A stretch of DNA of 64,000 bases from Lithodes maja (GCA_037953745.1 JBAKBP010003092.1:62001-126000), one strand, 5' to 3'. Numbered from the stretch's first letter, positions 1 through 9,079 are shown. Made by a program: numbers and translations. The notes: generated by a model not told the origin, from the sequence alone.

Positions 1-1
1 C

Positions 2-478
2 CCACAGACACCAAGAAATATCAAAACAACACCCAGCACACGGTATCACACACAATTATTGTCCTCTTTCCCTCCCTGCCCACCCCGAACCAACTTCCAG
101 AAGCACATCCATACTCATCTCTCTCACCGATCCATCCACTCACTCACAGACAACACGCAGCTGCATGCACGACCTCCCGAAATCCATCCTTCCGAATCCT
201 CCCTTCCTCGCGAGGACAGAGTCCACCTGGCCAGGCTGAGATGCGGACACCATCCAGCTCTCCTGAGCTATCAGAAGAGACTGGATGACTCCGTTGTCGA
301 CGCCTGCCCAGGATGTAACACAGCACCCCATACCATTAAACACATCATAGAAGACTGCATTTCACACAACCACTTACGCCAACAACACAATCTACACTCA
401 ATGAGAGCTCTGTGGGAAAGCCCGATCGTGGCCATGGCCTTCCTCAGGGACTCGGGGCTGTTCGGCCAGGCAGCTTAG
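2..478 (+). pseudogene. C-terminal end of a LINE ORF2 (5' cut by the window edge)
   Basis: One frame is open from base 2 to a TAG at 476-478. Its C-terminal part reads LARLRCGHHPALLSYQKR, then a Cys/His cluster (CPGC, then H, then DC), and ends LFGQAA. A short zinc-binding cluster after the polymerase or RNase H region is typical of the last part of ORF2 in I/R1/Jockey-group non-LTR retrotransposons; that is family knowledge, and the clade here is inferred. The stop is followed at once by an (AAC)n tail (481-502), the expected 3' terminus of such an element. The same terminal sequence recurs on the shorter elements at 9.4, 11.5, 14.3 and 63.5 kb. The upstream part of the element lies outside the window. 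Confidence 0.7.
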
Positions 479-504
479 GGAACAACAACAACAACAACAA
501 CATC
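479..504 (+). repeat. (AAC)n LINE 3' tail
   Basis: About seven AAC units directly follow the LINE stop codon. The same trinucleotide tail ends the related elements at 9425-9839 (+), 14278-14693 (-) and 63522-63940 (-). Confidence 0.85.
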
Positions 505-540
505 ATTTTGTAACAAAATAAAATGTGAGAATTTTTTTCT

Positions 541-815
541 TCTTGGACTCCCTTCTCCCTCATGTTTAGCCCCATTAATTTTGATATTTCAAGACGATCG
601 CCCATTAGTTTGGCTATTTTATGACCCTTCGCCTCATTTCATGTCAATTTTAAGACCTTTTGTGCCATTTAGGTGTCAATTTTTTCCTGGCGAGCGATAG
701 CGAGCCTGTAGCTACATTTTTCTACTGAAAAATGTACAAATTAATCTTGAAGGAGGGTCTTGTGAGGGTGTTTTTTAAGCTTGATGGAAGTCTAGGGAGG
801 AAACTATTTTTTTTA
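541..815 (+). repeat. Interspersed repeat R1 (single 42-bp unit form)
   Basis: This sequence recurs on the other strand at about 34240-34930 and 58640-58945, and in part at 18150-18217, 25965-26045 and 33000-33070. Shared landmarks are TCATGTTTAGCCCCATTA, CCTGGCGAGCG and a segment related to CTTGAAGGAGGGTCT. No coding frame is conserved between copies. It is a moderately diverged non-coding interspersed repeat of unknown class. This copy has one unit of the segment that is tandemly expanded at 34.3 kb. Confidence 0.65.
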
Positions 816-1054
816 TAAAACTATATATAAATGAGTAAATAGATACCCCCATCCCACCTTAATATACTAAGACACAAGTCAAGGCAATAAAGAATACTCC
901 ATATTGCATCCAATAAAATGCATTGTTTTTATATCAAATATCAATATACAGTACATATCAACATTAATGTTATATGCTGTATAAATATAATCATTTCCTA
1001 CAAAATTCAGCTACAAAAAATTTCATATGCACTACTGAATACTGTAGAGCAAAC
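816..1054. other. AT-rich DNA without recognisable features
   Basis: I see no coding frame, tRNA-like box or repeat shared with the rest of the window. Confidence 0.5.
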
Positions 1055-1243
1055 TGTGTCCTTTGCACCAGCGATGTCTGTTCTATTATATTCTAACTAT
1101 ATCTAGACGATCTTATGCAGCTTAGGAAGGATTGAGATGGTTGAAAGCTTTATAATTGCTAGAGCTCCTTCCTAAACTGAATAAAATCGATTAGTAGTAG
1201 CCAAAATATAATGAAAATAATGTGGACAGGTACAGAAGGGGTT
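1055..1243. mobile_element. Palindromic TTAA-type MITE, family P, degraded copy
   Basis: The right end GGTACAGAAGGGGTTTAA and the internal pair CTAGACGATC...AAAATCGATTAG match the better copies at 25653, 28434, 32024, 33174 and 40387. The left terminal TTAA is not preserved. Family features are 200-230 bp length, TTAACCCCTTC-type ends and a second internal inverted repeat. TTAA flanks suggest mobilisation by a piggyBac-type transposase; this is inference, since no transposase is present. Confidence 0.55.
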
Positions 1244-1460
1244 TAATTTCACTTGGAATTGATAACATTGATAACAAAATGATGACAGTTTTGGCCACAG
1301 TATTTATGCTATTATCACAGAGTTAATGCCATACAACCTTAATGTGAGACAGGAATATACCAAATAAAGTCAGAAATACCTAAAATATTGTCACAATCTC
1401 TATAATATCGCTCTAAAATGGCTCAAATCTCCAGAATATCGCTATAATTCATGATGCTAG

Positions 1461-1662
1461 ATGAGACCAGAACCTCTCCGGAAGGTCTGGGGCCGGGGAA
1501 ATGCTGGAGGCCCCTAGTGATCCTGGGTTTCTGGGTCTTCTCGTGGGCAACCTAGATGTGTGTGAATATATATTTTGTTTTGTTTTTATGTTGAGTTGTC
1601 CCTGTTCGGGCTCTGTCTAGAGTCGGCCACCCTCAGCTATGGGGTATGTGCCTGAGTATATA
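1461..1662 (+). mobile_element. RTE-like LINE 3'-end fragment
   Basis: This matches the 3' untranslated region that follows the RTE-like relic (13604-13800). Shared landmarks are GAACCTCTCCG, CCTAGATGTGTGTGAAT, TCTGTCTAGAGTCGGCCACC and the end TGTGCCTGAGTATAT. Other copies lie at 3186-3382 (-), 6756-7018 (+), 8125-8225 (+) and about 10495-10595. These are short 3' fragments or a SINE parasitising the same LINE. Confidence 0.65.
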
Positions 1663-1664
1663 AT

Positions 1665-2173
1665 ATGCAAACTGTGCTCAACCGCCTTAGGGGGTTCTTT
1701 TCCCCTGCACAGCTTCTTGCTCTGTACAGGGGCATAGTGCGCCCTTGTATTGAGTATTGTTCACATGTGTGGGGAGGTTCCTCTCACACCGCTCTCCTAG
1801 ACAAAGTTGAAAGGAAGGCCTTTCGTATCATTAACTCCCGTCCACTCACCAACTCTCTGCAGTCTCTCTCTCTCCGCCGCAATGTTGCATCTCTCTCGCT
1901 ATTCTATCGCTACTATAATAATCAGTGTTCCTCAGAGCTATCCCAGTGCATACCACCTCCTTTACGTAGGGCACGTGGTACCCGTCTTGCAACTCAATCC
2001 CACCCCTCTCTGTGCAACTCTCCAACCCAAGAGTGAAACGTTACTCTCAAACTTTCTTCTACTCAACAGCTGAGCTCTGGAACTCTCTCCCAGAATCAGT
2101 CTTTCCCTCTTCCTATGACTTAAATTGCTTCAAACTCTGTGTGTCCAGGCAGTTTGGCTCGAACGTCCCTTGA
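1665..2173 (+). pseudogene. CR1/Jockey-like RT C-terminal relic with one frameshift
   Basis: The first 120 codons read RLRGFFSPAQLLALYRGI, then RPCIEYCSHVWGG and VERKAFRIINSRPLT. This is the characteristic region C-terminal to the RT catalytic core in CR1/Jockey-group LINEs. Near 2025 the frame shifts; the continuing frame ends AELWNSLPESVFPSSYDLN and stops at 2171-2173. The catalytic domain is missing, so this is a 5'-truncated, frameshifted copy. An A-rich tract follows to about 2280. Confidence 0.75.
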
Positions 2174-2581
2174 TTTTGGCCCTGTCACTCTTTCAACTAT
2201 GGGGGAGGCACTTGCTATAGGCAGTAATGCCTTTTGCCTCCCTCAATCACATAGAAAAAGAAAAAAACAAAAAAAAAACATCAGAGTAAATGCCATACAA
2301 CCTTAATGTGAAACAGGAATACATTATGGTGGTTTTGAGATGTAGTATTTTTACATAGTGGTTTTGACAGATTTGTTTGTCTTTATAATGTGTGGTTCCT
2401 GTTTTGGTTTGTATGTTTTGTAAGTTTTACAATTTAAGTAGTCCCTCTTGCTCCTTGGGGATCTGTGTGGTGTAATCGTCAGTGTAGAAGAGGACCCAGT
2501 ACAGCAAATATTATAATATAATTTATTAATTTCACTCCCAATACCTAGATGTGTGTGAATTTGTGTTTTTTTGGTTTTGTG
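2174..2581. other. LINE 3' sequence and AT-rich spacer
   Basis: The first 100 bases are the untranslated tail of the preceding LINE relic, ending in an A-rich run near 2260-2280. The rest shows no coding signal. Bases 2275-2330 repeat the ATGCCATACAACCTTAATGTG segment also present at 1328, so the LINE relic probably inserted in a duplicated host stretch. Confidence 0.45.
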
Positions 2582-2587
2582 TTTATT
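2582..2587 (-). promoter_or_regulatory. Polyadenylation signal AATAAA of the beta-mannosidase gene
   Basis: On the minus strand AATAAA lies about 24 bases beyond the TAG stop of the terminal exon, a plausible though rather close polyadenylation signal. Confidence 0.4.
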
Positions 2588-2610
2588 TTGCAAGTCTTAC
2601 AATTTAATTC

Positions 2611-2922
2611 CTAGTGTAAATAAATGACATTATTGAGGTCGTTAGGGTGGAAGGCTCGATCTCTAAGTCCCTCCTGTGTGGTGTGTGTGTCGGTGAGAGA
2701 CATGACCGTTAGTGAAGCCTCCAGTTCACTCTTGGTGGTTTCTTTGTCGGCGTAGAAGAGAACCTCCACTGAAGCTTGGGTCATGATGAAGCCGTTGTCG
2801 GAGAAGATGCCCGCCACGTCCGTCTGGAGCCATACGAAGAGCGCCACGGCATCGCTGGTCACGCTCACGGTAAAGGTCCAGTTGCTGCCGCTTGTCACTA
2901 CCGGCTCCGATACACCACTAAC
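2611..2922 (-). CDS. MANBA: Beta-mannosidase, terminal exon
   Basis: This exon encodes the C-terminal beta-sandwich end of a GH2 lysosomal beta-mannosidase, which removes non-reducing beta-mannose in N-glycan degradation. The residues VALFVWLQTDVAG, IFSDNGFIMTQ, VLFYADKET and SLTVMSLTDTH align by eye with the end of animal MANBA (FVWLDVG, RFSDNGFLMTE, LFYPWEPTSK, HVTSLTDIY). The minus strand shows a clean acceptor (CTACCTCCAG before the first base, 2922), phase 0, and a TAG stop at 2611-2613. About 21 residues after SLTDTH form an extension compared with the mammalian end. An AATAAA follows the stop. Confidence 0.85.
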   Translation of the reverse strand, partial: VSGVSEPVVTSGSNWTFTVSVTSDAVALFVWLQTDVAGIFSDNGFIMTQASVEVLFYADKETTKSELEASLTVMSLTDTHTTQEGLRDRAFHPNDLNNVIYLH

Positions 2923-3633
2923 CTGGAGGTAGATAAGGGTCAAGGAGTTAGAATGTATAGTATGGTACTGTATAAAAAAAATAGAATTAATCCTTTAAAG
3001 ATTATGACAATTCATTCCTACTAATTTACTTTCATACACAAGATCACAACGAGGAACAGAACTTATGTGGGCAACTGTAGGTTACATGTAGATTACAAGC
3101 AAATTTTAACAGCTGTATTATGAAGACCTCCCCTTAAGCTTTCAGTACCATTTGTTCCTAAGCTAAATAATATAGTTCTAATGCTATCTATCTATCTATT
3201 TACTCAGGCCCAATCCCCAGTTTTCCTTTTTTTTTTTTTTTTTTTTTTTTCTCTCTTTGTTGGGGGGTGGCCGACTCAAGACAGAGCAAGAACAGGGATA
3301 ACACAAAACACAACAGAAAACAATGAACACACAAAAACAAAATACAAATTCACACACATCTAGGTCATCCATGAGAAGAAGGAGTTCTAATGCTAGTCAG
3401 AACTAAAGGCAAAAGTGATTAAGTTAAAAGCAAGGCAGTCCAATACAAGGCTGTTGACAGCTTTGATGCCTGAGAAGCCTCATCGAAATAGTGGGGTTGG
3501 GGTGGGGGAGGGTTACCATTGTTCAGACATTAAGCTTTCAGTACCATTTGTTCCTAAGCTTCTTAAAATATAGCCTATTATAGTGCTGATGATAGTTAGA
3601 ATTAAAGGCAAAAGTAGTTAAGTAATAACCCAC
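2923..3633. other. Beta-mannosidase intron with duplicated segment and SINE-like insertion
   Basis: The intron runs from a GTGGGT donor (3633) to the acceptor at 2923. Bases 3131-3180 plus 3385-3425 are repeated at 3528-3625 (both with CTTTCAGTACCATTTGTTCC), so the intron holds a local duplication. One copy is interrupted by the element at 3186-3382. Confidence 0.6.
3186..3382 (-). mobile_element. RTE-tail element with 12-bp target-site duplication
   Basis: A short minus-strand copy of the RTE 3'-end family, ending in an (ATCT)n tail. It is bracketed by the direct repeat AGTTCTAATGCT at 3174-3185 and 3383-3394, a 12-bp target-site duplication. The duplicated host segment at 3528-3625 lacks the insertion. 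The TSD and microsatellite tail indicate LINE-machinery retrotransposition. Confidence 0.75.
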
Positions 3634-3846
3634 CTGGAGCTGGGCATGTACAAGGGGTGCGTCCTTTGGTCTGCCCATGAGGTAGAAGTTACGAGGGACC
3701 TGCAGTGTGTTGCCCTTGGGTAGTGTGAGGTGGGAGGTGACGAAACACACGTCTACAGCATCGTATAGTCCGTCCTGGCAGTGGGTGTCTAGTCCAAGGT
3801 CCGCCCAAATGTTCAGGCTCAACGCTTCATTTGCTGCTTGTCCACT
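3634..3846 (-). CDS. MANBA: Beta-mannosidase, penultimate exon
   Basis: A 71-codon exon with consensus borders on the minus strand: acceptor TTGTATTCCAG before 3846 and donor GTGGGT after 3634, phase 0 on both sides, joining in frame to the terminal exon. It encodes LSLNIWADLGLDT, CFVTSHLTLPKGNTLQVPRN, then FYLMGRPKDAPLVHAQLQ. This corresponds to the C-terminal domain of MANBA around the FYLS...NYHFLSSPKEA segment. It contains no active-site residues. Confidence 0.82.
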
Positions 3847-4743
3847 CTGGAATACAAAAGATTATACAAAATACATACATATATACACAGAATACATAAA
3901 AGACAAAACCATTAAATTAAATACTGGTCTCCCTAACTCTCCAATGCCCCGGTGTATTGGCAGACACCAGTGCTGTTGGTGGACGGCGTGGTCTAGCAAT
4001 CTATAGCAACTATTCACTGAAGTCCCTGATCATCAGGGCAGCCACCCTAGTCCAGCTCTTGAGCAGGGAGTTCATGGTGGTAAAAACGGCATCATATCGA
4101 ATAGTAAATGACTTAACTAGAGTATGATTGTGTTGACATTTAATGTACTACAACCTTCATCAACGAACTTGACGGTTTGGTTACGAGTCCTCACAACCCA
4201 ACCCTGTGATTTTATCCTGGCTAGTGCTCCAAGAGGGTGTACCGTACCGTGTATATAAACTGTGTATATATCAACTGTCAAGTTCACTGGTGCCAGGTAT
4301 AGTATATTTAGTGTGGTAATGAGGTAGTGTTGGTAAAACTATTACAGTAGATTTGACCATTTTTGCGGGACTTGATATGTGCGATATTACTTGAGTTTTG
4401 CGGGTGGCGCTCAATGATACGGGGTTTCCGCACTAGTTTTCGGGGGGGAGGGGTATGAGGGTCGTGACGTCGGGCCGCCCTGCGGCCCATTGTTTACTGT
4501 TTATAGATTCTCCACGCTCCTATATGTTCTCACGCTCTCGCATAATCGACTTCCTTGGACAAAATTGAAGTGTTACCTGTGCCCTGGGTCCCCTGAATCT
4601 GTATTTCTGTGTTTTTCTTTATTGTAGGATGTATAATTAAGTGTATGTGTCATAATGTGTGTACAAACAAGGACGAAAATCATCAAAAAATAGGCCCTCG
4701 ATGATGAGATGTCGACCATATTCAATTAATCCCATAAGGTTTA

Positions 4744-4930
4744 GTTATTGGGATGTGTGTACATGCTTAGATTGATATGCAGGATTCGAAGTTGCATAAT
4801 AAATCGTAGGCAGTGTCCACCAACCTTTAACTGTCTTCGTGGTGCGATGTAGGGGTGTTGATTTTCGGTGTGAGTATCCTGGGTTCGAGTCCACGGACTG
4901 CCACATGTGTTTGTAAATTTCATTAATCGA
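4744..4930 (+). mobile_element. Dimeric tRNA-like SINE (family S1)
   Basis: This plus-strand copy has a first tRNA-like half with a B-box-like GCAGGATTCGAAGTTGC (about 4780). The second half, after AACTGTCTTCGTGGTGCGAT, has a clear B box (CTGGGTTCGAGTCC, about 4880). The tail is ATTTCATTAATCG. The arrangement matches the minus-strand copy at 5900-6120 and the array unit at 61 kb. Confidence 0.65.
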
Positions 4931-5229
4931 TTTTAGGAGTATGGTTGGTTGTTGGAAGGAACATAATATTTGAAATTTGCGATTTTGAATTTTGCGGCCT
5001 GCAATGTCGACCATATTCTCGCAAAATTCGAGGGAGTACTGTATTGTACTAACCATAGTGATAATTTTGCTGACAGAGAAAACATACGAGTAGTGTTGGT
5101 AAAGCTATTAATATATTAATCTATTAATGTACATCAAGTGTTAAGTTCACTAATAATATAATATATCAACAGTGGTAGGGAGGTAGTGTATGATAAAGTT
5201 ATAGTCTTGTTGGTCAGGAATAGAAAAGA

Positions 5230-5520
5230 GGCAGCATTATTACAATTACAGGTCTCCCTCGATATACGATTGGGTTACGTTCCTGAAAACCCGATCTTAA
5301 ATTGAAAATCATCTAGCGAACCCTGAAATTAATGGGGTAAATGGGGATGCATTCTGAGACCAGCCAAAACCCAAACCCAAACACCTAAAAACCTGTAATA
5401 ATATTGTAAATTGAGGTATCAGATAGTGAGGGAGACCTGTATAAATGTACAGTACTAACTACAGTGATTGAGGCATCAGATAGTGAGGGAGATCTGTATA
5501 AATGTACAGTACTAACTACA
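5230..5520. repeat. Local duplicated repeat
   Basis: The stretch around GGTATCAGATAGTGAGGGAG...TACAGTACTAACTACAGTGATTG occurs twice in tandem (about 5412-5466 and 5467-5526). No coding potential is seen. Confidence 0.55.
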
Positions 5521-5549
5521 GTGATTGTTTTTGTTTTTTAATGACACAT

Positions 5550-5862
5550 AAAAGGTAATGTTGGTAAAGCTATTAATATACTTACCACAGTGATAGTAAT
5601 GTTGTTAGAGAATAGAGAAGTAGTGTTGTTAGAGCTATTATTGTACTAACCATAGTGATAGTTTTGTTGTTAAGAGAATATAGAGGTAGTGTTGGTAGAG
5701 CTATTAATGTACAAGCCCCAGTGATAGTTATGTTGTTAGAGAATGCAGAAGTAGTGTTGGTAAAGCTATTAATATACTAACCACATTGATGGTTTTGTTA
5801 ATAAAGAAGAGGCAGCATTATTAGAGCTATAGATATACTAAATGCAGTGATATTTGTGTTGG
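5550..5862. repeat. Degenerate ~66-bp tandem repeat
   Basis: Four to five imperfect units share GTAGTGTTGGTAAAGCTATT, ACTAACCACAGTGATAG and TTGTTAGAGAATAGAG. Isolated units also occur at about 5050-5110 and 4310-4340. It lies inside the beta-mannosidase intron. Confidence 0.65.
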
Positions 5863-5899
5863 CTGATGACACATATAATTATTATGTTACCTCCACCAA

Positions 5900-6120
5900 C
5901 CGACTTTACTCCTAAACTCAATTAATGAAATCAACTAATACATGTGGCAGTCCAGGGATTCGAACCTAGGATGCTCACACCGAAATTCAGTGCATTTATC
6001 CATTGCGCTATGAAGACAGTTAAAGAAAGGTGGACAAGCCTACGATTTATTAAGCAGTTTCGAATCCTGCATATCAATCTAAGCATGTACACACTTTCCA
6101 ACTGCGCTATCATAGGCTAT
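5900..6120 (-). mobile_element. Dimeric tRNA-like SINE (family S1), best-preserved copy
   Basis: On the minus strand the first half has an A-box-like ATAGCGCAGTTGG and a B-box-like GGATTCGAAACTGC. The second half has an A box in CATAGCGCAATGGATAAATG and the B box TAGGTTCGAATCCC, then CTGGACTGCCACATG and a TTTCATTAATTGAG tail. Two tRNA-like modules in tandem suggest a tRNA-dimer SINE. It is unlikely to be a functional tRNA, since arm pairing is poor in the first module. Confidence 0.65.
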
Positions 6121-6149
6121 GTATATGTATAATTTCATGGCAACACCAA

Positions 6150-6268
6150 ACACCTCCAATGAAATGAAAGCATATATGTGATCCACCGGGATTCGAACCT
6201 GGATTATCACACACAGATTTAGAAACACTCTAACCATTACACCACCAAGACGGTTAAAGGAGAGACAT
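6150..6268 (-). mobile_element. tRNA-like SINE monomer (S1-related)
   Basis: The minus strand has A box GTGGTGTAATGGTTAGAG and B box CAGGTTCGAATCCC with a GTGGATCAC end. It corresponds to the second module of the 61-kb unit and ends just next to the donor of the exon at 6271. Confidence 0.6.
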
Positions 6269-6270
6269 AC

Positions 6271-6375
6271 TTGAAGGAAGGCCAGGACTGGAAGCCGTAC
6301 TCTGAAGTAAATCGGCAGCACGGGAAGTGCTCCCCCTGCCAGGCATCTAGGGTGTAGGCTAGTTGTAGTAGTGAA
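6271..6375 (-). CDS. MANBA: Beta-mannosidase, nucleophile exon, with a 5-bp insertion
   Basis: This exon encodes DAWQGEHFPCCRFTSEYGFQ followed by SWPSF. The SEYG glutamate is the GH2 catalytic nucleophile, and EYGYQSWPSF is a MANBA hallmark. The donor is GTATGT (6265-6270). The natural acceptor (TTCTTGTTACAG) gives V-HYYN in frame after the preceding exon, matching the usual VHFYDY, but five extra bases (6357-6361) then shift the frame and introduce a TAG. A second AG created at 6359-6360 could start the exon at 6358 and restore the frame, losing about four residues. The exon is therefore either rescued by a shifted acceptor or inactive. Confidence 0.8.
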
Positions 6376-6755
6376 CTGTAACAAGAACATGGGGTCAAGT
6401 AGAGATCCTGTTGTAAGAAAGAGTGGCCTGATTTTTCTTTTCACGCCATTTTGGTGCCTCAACTATAGTCTGTTCATTCTAGGTTGGGCAGAAATTGTAA
6501 TTTTTAACCTCTGCAACTCAAGAAGTGCTAGAGCAAATGAGCTGTCAATTTCCACACCTATTCCCTGACCAAGTCCTCCTATTTGGTAGACAAATTAGCA
6601 CGATTACTCTAGTCCTTTTTGAGTTATAGAGGTTAGAGGTTACAATTTCTGCCCAAGCTAGAATGAACAGAATAGTTTGCCTGGGAAACAAACTTATTTA
6701 CTCATATAGTGAAGTATATTCTATGTGCTAGTTTTGTGTTTTTTATATTTCATAC

Positions 6756-7018
6756 GACCTTGGTGACCCTGGTCTCTGGGTATTCTCCTGGGTGACCTAG
6801 ATGTGTGTGTGTGAATTTTTTGTTTTGTCTGTGTTTGTTCGCTGTTTTGTCTCGTGTTTTGTGTTTTCCTGTTCTTGCTCTGTCTTGAGTTGGCCACCCC
6901 CAAGAAAATGCAAAAAACAAAAAAAAATAATAATAATAATAGTAAAATAGAGGAAAATAAAATAAAAAATAGGAAAAGTGGGGATTCAGCCTGAGCATAT
7001 AGATAGATAGATAGATAG
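6756..7018 (+). mobile_element. RTE-like LINE 3'-end element with (GATA)n tail
   Basis: It carries CCTGGTCTCTGGGTATTCTC, ACCTAGATGTGTGTG, TCTGTCTTGAGTTGGCCACC, an A-rich stretch and the terminal AGCCTGAGCATATAGATAG with a GATA microsatellite. It is the same family as 1461-1662 and 13604-13800. Confidence 0.65.
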
Positions 7019-7139
7019 AAAACATAGGGGGTCCACAAAATATCATGAGTGAGCTAGAGACTATGGTATCCGAGTGTAGCCTACTATACCACAGCTAAAT
7101 TTGCTGTCTCAATTTTTAGCATCGTTCTTAACACCAATA

Positions 7140-7243
7140 ACACCCCAAATTAAATTAATGAAAGCATGTGATTCTCCCAGGATTTGAACCTAGGATATCA
7201 CATACAGAACTTACACACTCTAACCATTACACCATCAACACAA
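7140..7243 (-). mobile_element. tRNA-like SINE monomer (S1-related)
   Basis: The minus strand shows GATGGTGTAATGGTTAGAG (A box) and CTAGGTTCAAATCC (B box), flanked by CATTAATTT. It abuts the donor of the beta-mannosidase exon at 7251, as the copy at 6150-6268 does for its own exon. Confidence 0.6.
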
Positions 7244-7250
7244 CCCTTAC

Positions 7251-7438
7251 CGTCACCATAGAAGTTGCTATATGGATGCTTAGCCACAAAACCCTCCTCC
7301 TCCGACTCTATGCCGTTGTTGGGTGAGCTGACGACAAACGGCCTTGTGTCGTCCACCTCCAAACTAACGATACGTATGGTGTCAACGTACAGCTTCACAT
7401 AGTCCTTGTACTGCTCAAAGTTGAAGATTGTTCCGTAC
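7251..7438 (-). CDS. MANBA: Beta-mannosidase, internal exon
   Basis: A 188-nt exon with acceptor TATTCTCAG before 7438 and donor GTAAGG after 7251. It enters in phase 2, completing the Trp of DDW|Y, and leaves in phase 1. It encodes YGTIFNFEQYKDYVKLYVDT, then DDTRPFVVSSPNNGIESEEE and HPYSNFYGD. The segment matches the part of animal MANBA between the acid/base and nucleophile motifs (KDYVTLYV, SRPFITSSPTNG, NSNYFGD). Splice phases agree with both neighbouring exons, supporting one gene. Confidence 0.85.
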
Positions 7439-8124
7439 CTGAGAATAGAATAGACGGTTAACCCTCTCGCTATCCTGTGGACTCTGTATTGCCGTTTAGC
7501 ATTCCAAAATAGTTTTCTCAATCTCATAATTACCTCTCCAAATTAGTTTTCTGCCCACAGCTCACTTAATGAAAACTGCAGAGGTTGAAGTAACTAAACC
7601 TAAATATTTCTAAACACCCCTGATGGTCATAAAGGTTTTTAAGTATCCCAGAAAAGGCGCAAATCGCGTTCTGTGCGTGAAAGGGTTAAGTGAGTAGGGC
7701 TTATTTTATTATTTATCTATTTATTTATCATGATTCTAGTTTCCTCCATAGACCACCAATGAGCTTAATAAATTATCCTTAAGATCCCCATTCAAGATAC
7801 TGTAATATATACTGTATGTAGATTTTACGATAGAATTAATTTAAGTGGACCTATATTATTCCTATACAGTACAACTAAAGAAACACAATCAATCTATCTA
7901 TTGCCAGACACCTTAATCCCCAAGGGGGTGGCCACGAATGAACCGCCTTCATATGCTTCCATATGCCGAGGCAATTACCGGTAATTCGATCTTCTAGCCT
8001 GTTCCATTCCATTGGGGGAGAGTTGCTCAAGCCCAACCGCCCATTAATAAACTTCAAGACAAAAAATGCCGGAAAATGGGCTTAAGTAATACCGGCCAAA
8101 ATCTGCCCTGACCAATTGTATGAC

Positions 8125-8225
8125 TTTTTAATTTTGATTTTGTTTTTCTGTTTGGGCTCTGTCTTGAGTCAGCTATCCCCAGCTATGGAGTATGTGCCTG
8201 AGTATATACATACGTACATACAGGG
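8125..8225 (+). mobile_element. Short RTE-like LINE 3'-end fragment
   Basis: It carries TTTGGGCTCTGTCTTGAGTC, then CCCAGCTATGGAGTATGTGC and CTGAGTATATACATACGTAC. It is the last ~100 bp of the family at 1461-1662, directly followed by the R2 repeat. Confidence 0.6.
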
Positions 8226-8420
8226 TGTCAAACCAGAGCTATTTTGTTGAAGACTTAAATGCATATCACAACGAACACATGAAAATTAACGTGAAATAAG
8301 CATTGTTTTGGCCATTTCATCATCTACAAAGATATAATTTGAACTATAAACCCTAATTTTATCTTTACATAATTATACAATAATAGGCTAAAAATAACGG
8401 ACTCTGTTTTGGTTTGATTC
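8224..8420 (+). repeat. Interspersed repeat R2 (single 22-bp unit form)
   Basis: It begins CAGGGTGTCAAACCAGAGC and contains CATTGTTTTGGCCATTTCAT and TTTGAACTATAAACC. Partial copies lie at 14235-14275 and 14785-14910, and in both arms of the large inverted repeat. Here the segment between GAAGACTTAAATG and AATTAACGTGAAAT holds one 22-bp unit. In the palindrome arms the same position holds 20 or more tandem units. Confidence 0.65.
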
Positions 8421-8493
8421 CCTGTACACATAAATACTGTACTGTACTGTACATACATATATACAAACATACAGTACATACATACATACATAC

Positions 8494-8684
8494 CAATCAT
8501 CTCTGAGTGCCGCCTCGTTCTCATTATTCCCGGCCCAGAGGAGTATACTGGGGTGGTGGTGGAGGCGACGTAGCTGGGTCACCACCTCCGCCTTCACACT
8601 GTCCAGGAACGCGTCCCCGACGGGGTACATGCTGCACGCGAACATCAGGTCCTCCCAGATCAATATCCCTAGGTCATCTGCAAT
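8494..8684 (-). CDS. MANBA: Beta-mannosidase, acid/base exon
   Basis: A 191-nt exon with acceptor TCTCTACCAG before 8684 and donor GTATGT after 8494, leaving in phase 2. It encodes IADDLGILIWEDLMFACSMY, then FLDSVKAEVVTQLRRLHHHP and SILLWAGNNENEAALRDDW. WEDLMFAC and the GNNENE motif are diagnostic of GH2 beta-mannosidases; the Glu after GNN is the catalytic acid/base. Upstream exons (signal peptide, N-terminal jelly roll, LRVWGGG motif) would lie at higher coordinates and are not recognisable among the transposons that follow. Confidence 0.88.
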
Positions 8685-8944
8685 CTGGTAGAGAGACATA
8701 AGATACGTAACATGCAAGTAGTGTACAGTACTGAAGTTACAAATTATAATGTAAAACTTGCAAAATAAAAAAACAAAACTGGGACGACACAAGATAAATG
8801 TAAGAGCCATGTTCAAAGAACAACTTGGTATAAAGTGGGTATAATCCTGTGTAGCGGGAGGACCTGTTCTTATATCTCTATAATTTGGTAATGTTATAAT
8901 ATATTTTTACATTTTACATTCATAAATAGTCCACTAATATACTA

Positions 8945-8968
8945 GATTAGGTTAGGTTAGGTTAGGTT
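8945..8968 (+). repeat. Interstitial (TTAGG)n tract
   Basis: Four to five consecutive TTAGG units, the arthropod telomere motif. Similar short tracts occur at 16618-16650 and 23098-23127. Confidence 0.75.
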
Positions 8969-9079
8969 AAAGATATTGTTCAATGTTTCTTAGTAAATAG
9001 GCATCTGAAAAACAGTTCTACCCGCTACACAGGATCTTACCATAAAGTGTATCAGGGAGGCGAGGTATACCATCAGACT

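Larger units (their letters stand above)
3847..6270. other. Beta-mannosidase intron region in which internal exons are not found
   Basis: Animal beta-mannosidases encode roughly 170 residues between the exons at 6271 and 3846, including the GALYWQLNDIWQ-type motif. I find no minus-strand match in this 2.4 kb. It holds SINE copies (4744-4930, 5900-6120, 6150-6268), a degenerate tandem repeat (5550-5860) and AT-rich sequence. Confidence 0.5.

Noticed and set aside
6179..6250. Functional tRNA gene on the minus strand
   Set aside because: The A and B boxes are good but acceptor and anticodon stems do not pair convincingly, and the sequence is repeated with SINE-type bodies.
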